Shown here: piece after piece, positions 44,651 to 53,528 of the stretch
How the letters are laid out: each line of letters begins with the position of its first letter
Position numbering within the stretch: position 1 is the stretch's first letter
Assembly: GCF_021556395.1 (NCBI RefSeq)
Contig: NZ_JAKGCS010000015.1
Coordinates: 186,001 to 250,000 of the forward strand
Reading direction: 5' to 3'
Source: Acuticoccus kalidii
GTDB lineage: Bacteria > Pseudomonadota > Alphaproteobacteria > Rhizobiales > Amorphaceae
DNA length: 64,000 nt
The notes under the pieces: generated by a model
Database searches by the model: none
What the model was told of the DNA's origin: nothing
What the model saw: only the letters and a program-made list of their open reading frames with translations
Translations under genes and position numbers: made by a program

Positions 44651-46114
44651 ATGCGTGAGAGCCCGTCCACCGAGACGATCACGTTCTTTCTCAACGGCGA
44701 ACGCGTCGACATCGCCGACATGCCGCCGACGACGACGCTTCTCGAATGGCTGCGCGCCCGCGGCCTCACCGGCGCCAAAGAAGGGTGCGCCGAGGGCGAT
44801 TGCGGCGCCTGCACCGTCGCCGTGCGCCGCCCCGACGGCGCGGGCCTCGCGACCCGGGCCGTGAACGCCTGCATCATGGCCCTGCCGATGGCCCATGGCG
44901 CCGATATCGTCACCATCGAGGGCATCGCGGCCGACGGCGCGCCGCACCCGATCCAGCGCGAGATGGCCGACCGGCACGCCTCCCAATGCGGCTTCTGCAC
45001 CCCCGGCATCGTGATGGCGCTGTGGAGCCGCGAGGCCGGAGCGCCGGCCGATCGACAGGCCGTCGAAGACCGGCTCGCCGGCAATCTGTGCCGCTGCACC
45101 GGCTATGGTCCGATCCTCGAGGCAGCGGAGGCGAGCGCCGCGGCGGCGGACGCCCTCGGCGATCCGGTCGCCGACGCCGCCCGCGCCGACGCCCTCGCCG
45201 CCATCCCGCCCCTCGATTATCGCGCCGACGACCGCCGCTTCCTCGCCCCCGACACGGAGGCCGCTTTCGCCGACGCCCTCGCCGATGCCCCCGACGCGAC
45301 GATCCTGTCGGGCGCCACCGATTTCGGCCTATGGATCACCAAGCGCCTCTTCGATCCGCCGATGATCCTGTCGACGGCGCGCCTCGACGCGTTGAAGACG
45401 ATCGAGCGCGAGGGTGACCAGCTCGTCGTCGGCGCCGCGCTCCCCCTCGCCGCCTTCGCCGCCGCGGTGCTCGCGCCGTGGCCGCAGCTCGGCGAGATGA
45501 TGCGCCGCTTCGGCGGGATGCAGGTGCGAAATGCCGGCACCGTCGGCGGCAATATCGCGAACGGCTCGCCGATCGGTGACCTGCCGCCGGCCCTGATCGC
45601 GGCCGGGGCGACGCTGGAGCTCGGCCACCGGGACGGCCCGCGGCGGCTGCCGCTCGAGGAGTATTTCATCGCCTATGGCCAGCAGGACCGGCAGCCGGGC
45701 GAATATGTCCGCCGCGTGCTGATCCCACTCGCCGGGTTGGACAGGCTGTCCTGCCACAAAGTGTCGAAGCGCTTCGATTCCGATATCACCGCCATTCTCG
45801 GCTGTTTCGCGCTCACCCTCGAGGTCGGCGTCGTCGCCGAGGCCCGGCTCGCCTTCGGCGGCATGGCCGGCACGCCGAAACGCGCGCTCGCCACCGAAGC
45901 CGCGCTCGTCGGCAAGATCTACGACCGCGAGAGCGTCGCCTCGGCGGCCTCAGCGCTCGCCGAGGACTTTCAACCGATGAGCGACCAGCGCGCCTCCGCC
46001 GCCTACCGCCTCGCGGTGGCGAAGAATCTTTTGATGCGCGATGTCGTGGAGCGGACGGCGCCCGAAACGGTAACCCGCCTCGCCGGGCGCGCCGCCGAGC
46101 GGATCGGCGCATGA
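44651..46114 (+). CDS. xdhA: xanthine dehydrogenase small subunit (2Fe-2S and FAD domains)
   Basis: Small subunit of bacterial xanthine dehydrogenase, 487 aa, passing electrons from the molybdenum site through two 2Fe-2S clusters to FAD and NAD+. N-terminal cluster cysteines are Cys46, Cys51, Cys54 and Cys74; the second cluster uses Cys113, Cys116, Cys147 and Cys149 (QCGFCTPG and CRCTGY). The FAD domain follows (about 190-365) with RNAGTVGGNIANGSPIGD. The ATG at 44651 lies eight bases after uraH; the frame is open upstream but that part covers uraH. It overlaps xdhB by four bases. Confidence 0.95.
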   Translation: MRESPSTETITFFLNGERVDIADMPPTTTLLEWLRARGLTGAKEGCAEGDCGACTVAVRRPDGAGLATRAVNACIMALPMAHGADIVTIEGIAADGAPHPIQREMADRHASQCGFCTPGIVMALWSREAGAPADRQAVEDRLAGNLCRCTGYGPILEAAEASAAAADALGDPVADAARADALAAIPPLDYRADDRRFLAPDTEAAFADALADAPDATILSGATDFGLWITKRLFDPPMILSTARLDALKTIEREGDQLVVGAALPLAAFAAAVLAPWPQLGEMMRRFGGMQVRNAGTVGGNIANGSPIGDLPPALIAAGATLELGHRDGPRRLPLEEYFIAYGQQDRQPGEYVRRVLIPLAGLDRLSCHKVSKRFDSDITAILGCFALTLEVGVVAEARLAFGGMAGTPKRALATEAALVGKIYDRESVASAASALAEDFQPMSDQRASAAYRLAVAKNLLMRDVVERTAPETVTRLAGRAAERIGA

Positions 46115-48483
46115 TGGAGGACTATCTGCCCCCCGCCGAGGCCGGCCGTCTCCGCCCGGACCCCGCCCCCGCGACGCCGCATCCGGCGCACGGCGAGACG
46201 CATCGCCCGCACAAGCACGATTCGGGCGACAAGCACGTCTCCGGCCGCGCGATCTATGCCGATGACATTGCCGAACCCGCAGCGCTCGTCCACGTCTACA
46301 TCGCCTATGCGCGCTTTGCGAAGGGCCGGCTTGCCGCCGATCTCGACAAGGTGGCCGCCGCGCCCGGCGTCATCAAAGTCCTCACGGGGGACGATGTGCG
46401 CGGCGAGAACGATGTCGGCCCGGTCAAGCACGACGAAATCATGCTCGCGCTCGAAGGCGGGATTGCCGCGGTCGCCTATCACGGCCAGCCGCTCTTCGCC
46501 GTGGTGGCCGAGACGCGGCGGTCGGCCCGGCTCGCGGCCGAATGCGCCGTCATCGAGGCGGTGGAGGAGACCCCCGTCATCACCATCGAGGACGCGATCG
46601 CCGCCGGCGATGCCGTCGACGCGCCCTATCGCATGGCCCGTGGCGACGCCGCCGCCGCGATCGCGGCCGCGCCCCACCGCCTCGCCGGCCGGATCGAGAT
46701 CGGCGGCCAGGAGCATTTCTCCCTCGAAGGCCAAATCGCGATCGCCACCCCCGGCGAGGACGACGACATGCACGTCGTGTCCTCCACGCAGCATCCGTCC
46801 GAAACGCAGGAGGTGGTCGCCCGCGTTCTCGGCGTGCCCGCCCATGCGGTGACGGTGGAGGCGCGCCGTCTCGGCGGCGGCTTCGGCGGCAAGGAGACGC
46901 AAGGCAATCTGATGGCCGCGATCGCCGCCCTTGCCGCACGCGCCACCGGCCGCCCCGCCAAGGTCCGGCCCGATCGGGACGACGATTTCATCATCACCGG
47001 CAAGCGCCACGATTTCCGCATCGATTACGAGGTGGGCTTCGACGCGGCCGGCCACCTTCTCGGCGTTTCGTTCATCCAGCACGCACGCTGTGGCTGGTCG
47101 CTCGATCTCAGCCGCGCGATCTGCGACCGTGCGATGTTCCACGCCGACAACGCCTATGCGATCCCCGCGCTCGACGTGGTGTCGCATCGCTGGCGCACCA
47201 ACACGTGCTCCAACACCGCCTTTCGCGGCTTCGGCGGACCGCAGGGCATGGTGGGGATCGAACGGGTGATCGAGCACGTCGCCCACACGCTCGGCCTCGA
47301 CCCGCTGGCGGTGCGGCGGGCGAACCTCTATCGCGCGTCGATGCCCGCCTCGGTGCGCACCACGCACTATCACATGGAGGTCGAGGACGCGGTGATCGAC
47401 GAGATCGTCGATGATCTCGTCCGCACGTCCGACTACGAGGCCCGGCGCGCCGCGATCGCCGAATGGAACACCGCCTCGCCCATCATCAAGCGCGGCATCG
47501 CGCTGACGCCGGTGAAGTTCGGCATCTCCTTCACGACGACATTTCTCAACCAGGCGGGGGCGCTCGTCCACGTCTACAAAGACGGCTCGGTCATGATCAA
47601 TCATGGCGGGATCGAGATGGGGCAAGGCGTCTATATCAAGGTCGCGCAGGTGGCGGCCGACGCGTTCGGCCTGCCGCTCGAGCGGGTGAAGATCACCGCC
47701 ACGCGCACCGACAAGGTGCCGAACACCTCCGCCACCGCCGCCTCCTCCGGCGCGGACATGAACGCGATGGCGACGCTCGACGCCTGCGCCACGATCCGGG
47801 CGCGCCTCGCCGCCTTCGCCGCCGAGCGGGCCGGCGTCGCCGCCGAGGATGTCGTCTTCGCCGGCGGATGGGTCGATGCCGGGGCGACGCGGACCGACTT
47901 CGACGCCCTGGTGCACGAGGCCTATCTCGCCCGTATCGGCCTCTCCGCCACCGGCTTTTATGCGACGCCGCGCATCCACTGGGATCGGGAGAGCGCGTCC
48001 GGCCGCCCGTTTTATTATTTCGCTTATGGCGCCGCCGTCAGCGAGGCGGCGATCGACACGCTGACCGGAGAGAGCCGCATTCTGCGGGCCGACATTCTCC
48101 ACGATGTCGGCCGGTCGCTGAATCCGGCGGTCGATCTCGGCCAGATCGAAGGCGGCTTCGTCCAGGGAATGGGCTGGCTCACCACCGAAGAATTGTGGTG
48201 GGACCGGACCGGCCGCCTCGCGACGCACGCCCCCTCGACCTACAAGATCCCCACCGCTGCCGACCGGCCGCGCGACATGCGGATCGCGATCTGGCCCAAG
48301 GGGGTGAACCGGGAGCTCACGGTGCGCCGCTCCAAGGCGGTCGGTGAGCCGCCGTTGATGCTCGCGATCTCGGCCCATCAGGCGATCGGCGCGGCGATCG
48401 CGGCGGCGAGCGGCGGCTTTGCGCATCTCGATGCCCCCGCGACGCCCGAACGGATTCTCGATGCCCTCTCCGGCGCCCGCTGA
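46111..48483 (+). CDS. xdhB: xanthine dehydrogenase large subunit (molybdopterin-binding)
   Basis: Molybdenum cofactor subunit of xanthine dehydrogenase, 790 aa, oxidising hypoxanthine and xanthine to urate. Conserved active-site motifs are GQEHFSLE, GGGFGGKE, AFRGFGGPQG (substrate arginine), GIEMGQGVYIK and GEPPLML with the catalytic glutamate. The ATG is in an ATGA overlap with xdhA; a second ATG follows at 46114. Unlike the solitary large subunit at 3.5 kb, this one has its full set of partners. Confidence 0.95.
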   Translation: MMEDYLPPAEAGRLRPDPAPATPHPAHGETHRPHKHDSGDKHVSGRAIYADDIAEPAALVHVYIAYARFAKGRLAADLDKVAAAPGVIKVLTGDDVRGENDVGPVKHDEIMLALEGGIAAVAYHGQPLFAVVAETRRSARLAAECAVIEAVEETPVITIEDAIAAGDAVDAPYRMARGDAAAAIAAAPHRLAGRIEIGGQEHFSLEGQIAIATPGEDDDMHVVSSTQHPSETQEVVARVLGVPAHAVTVEARRLGGGFGGKETQGNLMAAIAALAARATGRPAKVRPDRDDDFIITGKRHDFRIDYEVGFDAAGHLLGVSFIQHARCGWSLDLSRAICDRAMFHADNAYAIPALDVVSHRWRTNTCSNTAFRGFGGPQGMVGIERVIEHVAHTLGLDPLAVRRANLYRASMPASVRTTHYHMEVEDAVIDEIVDDLVRTSDYEARRAAIAEWNTASPIIKRGIALTPVKFGISFTTTFLNQAGALVHVYKDGSVMINHGGIEMGQGVYIKVAQVAADAFGLPLERVKITATRTDKVPNTSATAASSGADMNAMATLDACATIRARLAAFAAERAGVAAEDVVFAGGWVDAGATRTDFDALVHEAYLARIGLSATGFYATPRIHWDRESASGRPFYYFAYGAAVSEAAIDTLTGESRILRADILHDVGRSLNPAVDLGQIEGGFVQGMGWLTTEELWWDRTGRLATHAPSTYKIPTAADRPRDMRIAIWPKGVNRELTVRRSKAVGEPPLMLAISAHQAIGAAIAAASGGFAHLDAPATPERILDALSGAR

Positions 48484-48493
48484 GGCCGGCGCG

Positions 48494-49357
48494 ATGACCA
48501 CCACCGCGATGGCCGCGCCGCCCCTCTCGCATTCGGCCGACCCGCGTGAGACCGCCCCGCGCCTTGCCGACATCGCCGCCTCGGTCCGCGCCGAGCCGAC
48601 GGCGATCGCGCTGCTCGCCGCCGTCGCGGGCTCCACCCCGCGCGAGAAGGGCGCCTGGATGATCGTGACCGGCGGGGCGACGCGCGGCACCATCGGCGGC
48701 GGCGAGGCGGAGCGGCGGACCGTGGAGGCGGCGCGGCGGCTCCTGTCCGAAGGCGGGCGGCGCGAGACGCTCGACCTGCCGCTCAACCCGACGCTCGACC
48801 AATGCTGCGGCGGGCGGATGACGATCGAAATCGCCCGCATCGACGAACCGCCCGACGCCGCCTTCCCCCTCTATGACGGCGGCCCCCTGGTGGCCGATCC
48901 GCCGCGCCGGCCCGTCATCGTCTACGGCGCCGGCCATGTCGGCACCGCGCTCGTCGCCGCTCTCGCCCCGCTCCCCTTCGCACTCGACTGGGTCGATGCG
49001 CGCGAGGCGACGCTGTGGCCCGCGCACGGCCCCGTCGCCTGCCGCCGCATCGCGCTGCCCGAGACCGTCGCCATGGCCGCCCCGCCCGAGACCGTCCACC
49101 TCGTGATGACGCACAGCCATGCCGTCGATCTCGAGATCGTGGCCGCGGCCCTTTCCCGCCCGTTCGCCTTTCTCGGCCTGATCGGCACGGCGACGAAGCG
49201 GGCGATCTTCACCCGACGGCTGGCCGAGCGCGGGCTTGACGCCGCCCGCCTCACATGTCCCATCGGCTTGCCCTTCATTGACGGGAAGGAACCCTCCGTG
49301 ATCGCAGCCTCCGTCGCGGCCCAGCTTCTCGCGCTCGATCGCGGAGAGCGCCGATGA
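48494..49357 (+). CDS. xdhC: xanthine dehydrogenase accessory protein XdhC
   Basis: XdhC (287 aa) binds the molybdenum cofactor, promotes its sulfuration and inserts it into the xanthine dehydrogenase large subunit. GSTPREKGAWMIV near the N-terminus, QCCGGRM, the Rossmann-like IVYGAGHVGTALV and the C-terminal GLIGTATKRAIF with EPSVIAASVAAQLL are family features. The ATG at 48494, with GAGG eight bases before, is preferred over the in-frame ATG at 48461, which would overlap xdhB. It overlaps the guanine deaminase start by four bases. Confidence 0.92.
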   Translation: MTTTAMAAPPLSHSADPRETAPRLADIAASVRAEPTAIALLAAVAGSTPREKGAWMIVTGGATRGTIGGGEAERRTVEAARRLLSEGGRRETLDLPLNPTLDQCCGGRMTIEIARIDEPPDAAFPLYDGGPLVADPPRRPVIVYGAGHVGTALVAALAPLPFALDWVDAREATLWPAHGPVACRRIALPETVAMAAPPETVHLVMTHSHAVDLEIVAAALSRPFAFLGLIGTATKRAIFTRRLAERGLDAARLTCPIGLPFIDGKEPSVIAASVAAQLLALDRGERR

Positions 49358-50385
49358 GCCGCCTCATCGAGCGCGGCCCGCTTCGCCCCTTTCGCGGCAC
49401 GATCACGGGCGCCGATCCGTTCGAGGTCGTCGAGGACGGGGCGATCCTGATCGACGATCATGTCGTCGTGGATTTCGGACCGGCGCGGCGGCTGATCGCG
49501 GCCCATCCCGACGTGATGGTGGTGCCGACGGACGCGCTCCTGTCGCCCGGCCTCGTCGATGTCCATTGCCATTTCCCGCAGACCCGGATCACCGGGACTT
49601 ATGGCGGCGGCCTCCTCGAATGGCTCGAGAACGTCACCTTCCCGGAGGAAGAGCGGTTCGAGGATCCGGCCTATAGCAAGGCCGTCGCCCGTGAGTTCTT
49701 CGACCAATGCGAGGCGGTCGGCACCAACGAGGTGACGGTGTTCTGCACCTCGCATCCGAATTCCGTCGACGCGCTGTTCACCGAGGCGCTCGACCGCACC
49801 ATCAAGGTGACGGCCGGGCTCGTGATGATGGATCGCAACGCGCCCTCCCCGCTGCTCACCCCGGCGCAGGACGCCTATGACGACAGCCTCGCCCTCATCG
49901 AGCGCTGGCATGGCGCGGCGGGCGGCCGCTTCACCTACGCGATCACCCCGCGTTTCGCGCCGACATCGACGCCGGCGCTATTGGAGGCGGCGGGCGCCCT
50001 GTGGGCGGCGCACCCGACCTGCGCCATGCAGACGCATCTGTCGGAAAGCGAGGAGGAGGTCGCCTGGGTGCGCCGCCTCTTCCCCCACGCGAAGGATTAT
50101 CTGGCGGTCTACGAGAAATTCGGCCTCGTCGGGCCGGGCGCGATCTTCGCCCATGCGATCCACCTGACCGACCGGGAGGTCGCCTCGCTCGCCGAGCACA
50201 AGGCGGTGGTGGCGCATTGCCCGACCGCCAATCGGTTCCTGCAATCGGGCACGTGCGACGTCTCGCGCCTCCTCGCGGCCGGCGTCACCGTCAAGCTCGG
50301 CACCGATATCGGCGCCGGCACGACGTTCGACGTGATGGAGGTCGCGGCCGTCGCCGAGGGCGTTCCCCGCCGCCCGCTCGATTAG
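49354..50385 (+). CDS. guaD: guanine deaminase, C-terminally truncated
   Basis: Amidohydrolase of the guanine deaminase family (guanine to xanthine plus ammonia), but only 343 residues against a usual 430-440. Metal ligands are present: His71 and His73 (DVHCHFPQ), His228 (QTHLSESE), a histidine in IFAHAIHL (267/270) and Asp318 (LGTDIGAGT). The reading frame ends 25 residues after that aspartate, so the last helices and the C-terminal part of the beta-sandwich domain are missing. No other frame continues the family sequence before the convergent gene, whose end lies 28 bases away. It is the last gene of the operon, starting in an ATGA overlap with xdhC. It may be a decayed or minimal enzyme. 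Confidence 0.82.
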   Translation: MSRLIERGPLRPFRGTITGADPFEVVEDGAILIDDHVVVDFGPARRLIAAHPDVMVVPTDALLSPGLVDVHCHFPQTRITGTYGGGLLEWLENVTFPEEERFEDPAYSKAVAREFFDQCEAVGTNEVTVFCTSHPNSVDALFTEALDRTIKVTAGLVMMDRNAPSPLLTPAQDAYDDSLALIERWHGAAGGRFTYAITPRFAPTSTPALLEAAGALWAAHPTCAMQTHLSESEEEVAWVRRLFPHAKDYLAVYEKFGLVGPGAIFAHAIHLTDREVASLAEHKAVVAHCPTANRFLQSGTCDVSRLLAAGVTVKLGTDIGAGTTFDVMEVAAVAEGVPRRPLD

Positions 50386-50412
50386 GACGCGGCGGCGCGG
50401 CCCGCCTTTTTC

Positions 50413-51702
50413 TTACCGGCCGATGCCCGGCAGGGCGAGACGGTCGCGCAAGGAGAACCACGCCATCGCGAGGGCGGCGAGCGGCCCCTGGAAGCGCCGC
50501 CCGCCCGGAAAGGGCGGAACCGGCATGTGAGAGAAGACGTCGAGCGCGTCCGTCTCCCCGGCCACAGCGTCGGCGATCACCTTGCCGGCGAAGGTCGCGA
50601 GGCCGACCCCCTGCCCCGAGTAGCCGCCGGCGGCGTAGAGCCCCGGCTCGAGCCGCCGGATATAGGGACAGCGGGTGCGGGTGATGCCGAGCGTGCCGGA
50701 CCAGGCGGCCGCGATCGGCGCATCCGCGAGGTTCGGATAGACCTCGAGGAGATAGGGCCGCACGAAGGCTTCGATATCGGCCGGCGGCGTGCCGAAGCTC
50801 TCCCCGCCGCCGAAGATCAACCGCCCCTCGGCATCCTGCCGGAAATAGCGGACGACGCGGCGCGTGTCGGACACCGCCTCGCCGCCCGGAATGACCGCGA
50901 GGTCGAGCGGCTCGGTCGCCGCGATGTGGTTGACGAGGGGCATGATGCGGTCCTCGACGCGCGGCTCCAGCCCGTTCAGATAGCCGTTGCCGGCGAGGAG
51001 GATCGTGTCGGCGAGGATCTCGTGGTCGTCACCGCCTCTGTGGGAGAGCGTGGCGCTGAGCTTGCCCGCGCGCCGGCCATGATGCGTCGCCTGCACGAAG
51101 GGGTGGAGCGCGGCCCCCGCCTCACGTGCGGCGCCCGCCAGCGCCGCCACCAGCGCGAGAGGATTGAGATGGCCGCCCTTCGCGTCGCGCACGCCGCCAT
51201 AATAGCGCTTCGTCCCGATCGCCGCCGCGAGCTCGCCCCGCGACAGGACTTCCGTTTCGACGCCATAGCGCTCGGCCAGATGGTCGGCATATTCGCGCGA
51301 GTCGTCGAAGTCGCGGACGGTGTGGGCCGCCTCGATGAGGCCGGGCCGGAAGCCGCAATCGGCGCCGAGCTCCTCGCGAAGCTGGTGGACGAGGGCGACG
51401 GCCGCCTCGCCGAGCTCCCAGAGCGTGTCCGCGATCGGCTCGCCGAGATGGTGGGTGAGCCAGATCTGGTCGCGCCGCTGGCCGGGGTGGATTTGCCCGC
51501 CATTGCGGCCGGACGCGCCGTCGCCGAGAGCGCCCTTGTCGATCACCGTCACGGCGCGGCCCGCCCGCGCGAGGAAGAGCGCCGCCGACAGCCCCGTCAG
51601 CCCCCCACCGACGACGAGCACGTCGGTCCGCTCCGGGAGTGCCCAGTCGGCGCTCTTGGGGCGCGGGATCGCGGCGTCTTCGGTGTAGATGGTGTCCGAC
51701 AT
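50413..51702 (-). CDS. FAD-dependent oxidoreductase, gamma-glutamylputrescine oxidase (PuuB/DadA) type
   Basis: D-amino-acid oxidase-fold flavoprotein of 429 aa, related to PuuB. The N-terminal dinucleotide-binding motif is DVLVVGGGLTGLSAALFLARAG, with GRNGGQIHPG and the C-terminal GGYSGQGVGLATFAGK typical of this branch. The ATG at 51702 has AGGAGGG nine bases before it; an in-frame ATG at 51723 lacks one. It lies 85 bases downstream of a glutamine-synthetase-like gene on the same strand, the PuuA-PuuB pairing that oxidises gamma-glutamylputrescine. Other amines or amino acids are possible. Confidence 0.87.
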   Translation of the reverse strand: MSDTIYTEDAAIPRPKSADWALPERTDVLVVGGGLTGLSAALFLARAGRAVTVIDKGALGDGASGRNGGQIHPGQRRDQIWLTHHLGEPIADTLWELGEAAVALVHQLREELGADCGFRPGLIEAAHTVRDFDDSREYADHLAERYGVETEVLSRGELAAAIGTKRYYGGVRDAKGGHLNPLALVAALAGAAREAGAALHPFVQATHHGRRAGKLSATLSHRGGDDHEILADTILLAGNGYLNGLEPRVEDRIMPLVNHIAATEPLDLAVIPGGEAVSDTRRVVRYFRQDAEGRLIFGGGESFGTPPADIEAFVRPYLLEVYPNLADAPIAAAWSGTLGITRTRCPYIRRLEPGLYAAGGYSGQGVGLATFAGKVIADAVAGETDALDVFSHMPVPPFPGGRRFQGPLAALAMAWFSLRDRLALPGIGR

Positions 51703-51787
51703 CGGCGCGGGGCCCTCCTCCATGTCCCGGCGCGAGGTGCTGCGCCGGGCTATGGCAAAGGCTTACCGCAACATGGTGTGCCGGGTC

Positions 51788-53197
51788 TCACACATTGAGG
51801 AGCAGATATTCGCGCTCCCACGGGCTGATCACCCGCATGAACGTCTCGTATTCGGCCTGCTTGATCGCGCGGAAGGTGGAGACGAACGACTTGCCGAAGA
51901 TGTCGACCAGCGGCTCGCACTCCTCGAACAGAGTGACGGCCTCGGTGAGGCCGCGCGGCAGGCCGAAGGGAAGATCGCGCGCCGACCCTTCGATCGGATC
52001 GTCCGGGTGCCCGGCCTCTTCGAGGCCGAGAAGCCCGCAGGCGAGCGAGGCGGCGATCGCGAGATAGGGGTTCGCGTCCGACGAGGGGATGCGGTTTTCG
52101 AGCCGGCGCGCATCGGGTTTGCCGTGCGGCACTCTGAGGCCGACGGTCCGGTTGTCGTAGCCCCAATGGACGTTGGTCGGACTCGCCGAGAACCGCTCCA
52201 GCCGCCGATAGGAGTTCACGTAAGGCGCCATGATGCACATGACGTTCGGCAGATAGCGCTGGTGCCCGTAGATAAAGGAGAAAAAGTCCTTCGTCGGATC
52301 GCCCTCGGGTGTCGAGAAGATCGAATCGCCCGTCTCGATGTCCACCACCGAGGCGTGGATATGCATCGCAGAGCCGGGCTCGTTGCTCATGGGCTTGGCC
52401 ATGAACGTCGCGTACATCTTGTGGCGGAGCGCGGCCTCGCGGATCGTGCGCTTGAAGAGGAAGACCTGGTCGGCGAGGTCGACCGGATCGCCGTGGAGGA
52501 GGTTGATCTCCATCTGCGCGGCGCCCTCTTCGTGGATGAGGGTGTCGATCTCGAGGCCCTGGGCCTCCGAATAGTCGTAAATGTCGTCAAACAGGTCGTC
52601 GAACTCGTTCACCGCGGCGATCGAGAAGGACTGGCGGCCGATCTCCGGCCGGCCGGAGCGGCCGATCGGCGGCTCCAACGGATAGTCGGGATCGGTGTTC
52701 GGCTTGACGAGATAGAACTCGATCTCCGGCGCGACCACCGGACGCAACCCCTTCCGCGCGTAGAGCTCGACGACGCGCTTCAGGACCTGACGCGGCGCAT
52801 GGTCGACCGGGCGCCCGTCTTTATAGCGTGCATCATGAATGAGCTGCGCCGCCGGGTCCGACGCCCAGGGCACGACCGCAAGCGTCGCGTAATCCGGGTC
52901 GAAGATGAGGTCGCCGTCGGTCGGATCGTGGGAGAACTGCTCGTCTTCCTCCGGATAGTCACCCGCGATCGTCTGACTGAAGATCGAGGTGGGCATCGTG
53001 ATCGACGGCGATCGGTTGAATTTCTCCGTCGGCATCAGTTTGCCGCGCGCGACGCCCGCCTGGTCGGGAACGATACACTCGACGTCCTGAATGCCGCGGG
53101 ATTTCAGCCATTCGACCGCTGCCTCATGGTCCGGCACACCGCGGGCTCGGAGCGCGGTCTGCTGATCGGTCGGTTGATTTGGCGGCGTCTGGTCCAC
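51788..53197 (-). CDS. glutamine synthetase-family protein (gamma-glutamylpolyamine synthetase-like)
   Basis: Glutamine synthetase-fold ligase of 469 aa with the start chosen. Visible motifs include PEIEFYLV, EEGAAQMEINLLHGDP, GSAMHIHASV, NRTVGLRVPHGKP and RLENRIPSSDANPYLAIAA. Such non-GlnA members often glutamylate polyamines or amines (PuuA-type), and the neighbouring PuuB-type oxidase supports that. The GTG at 53197 is taken because residues before it look non-coding; the frame is open to an ATG at 53284. A PuuC aldehyde dehydrogenase and PuuD hydrolase are not seen nearby. Confidence 0.87.
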   Translation of the reverse strand: MDQTPPNQPTDQQTALRARGVPDHEAAVEWLKSRGIQDVECIVPDQAGVARGKLMPTEKFNRSPSITMPTSIFSQTIAGDYPEEDEQFSHDPTDGDLIFDPDYATLAVVPWASDPAAQLIHDARYKDGRPVDHAPRQVLKRVVELYARKGLRPVVAPEIEFYLVKPNTDPDYPLEPPIGRSGRPEIGRQSFSIAAVNEFDDLFDDIYDYSEAQGLEIDTLIHEEGAAQMEINLLHGDPVDLADQVFLFKRTIREAALRHKMYATFMAKPMSNEPGSAMHIHASVVDIETGDSIFSTPEGDPTKDFFSFIYGHQRYLPNVMCIMAPYVNSYRRLERFSASPTNVHWGYDNRTVGLRVPHGKPDARRLENRIPSSDANPYLAIAASLACGLLGLEEAGHPDDPIEGSARDLPFGLPRGLTEAVTLFEECEPLVDIFGKSFVSTFRAIKQAEYETFMRVISPWEREYLLLNV

Positions 53198-53528
53198 GGG
53201 AATCCGTTGGTTTTTGGCGCGTTGGCGCAGGGCAGGACAAGAAAGCCGTCTGAGGGGTGATGCTGTCAACCGTGTCCGGCGCACCGGCCATGTGCGACCG
53301 AATGTCAGAGTCGAAACTAAATCCGAACTGATCGCCCCGTTGTGCGTTCTAAGATGTTCGACAATTTTCTACGCATTCGAATCGACTCCTTATAGATAAA
53401 AACGGGCAATGCGTGGATCGCGACTTAATCGCAAAAATATTGCGGCCCCGTGGAACGACTTTGATAGCCAGCGCATTCATTTGCAGTCGACGAAATGAAA
53501 TCGTCACGGAAGATCAAAAGGCACAATC
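53198..53528. other. divergent promoter region, no gene seen
   Basis: About 330 bases, clearly A+T-rich between 53,330 and 53,520, separating the glutamine synthetase-like gene from the PRC-barrel gene. A GGAAC at 53452 followed 17 bases later by CATT is a partial match to the EcfG general-stress consensus (GGAAC, then CGTT) and would suit the PRC-barrel gene. TATAGA at 53391 may be a -10 element. No RNA gene was recognised. Confidence 0.45.

Noticed and set aside
46003..48840. 945-codon minus-strand open frame
   Set aside because: It is antisense to xdhA, xdhB and xdhC, which are strongly supported; the translation is a composition artefact.
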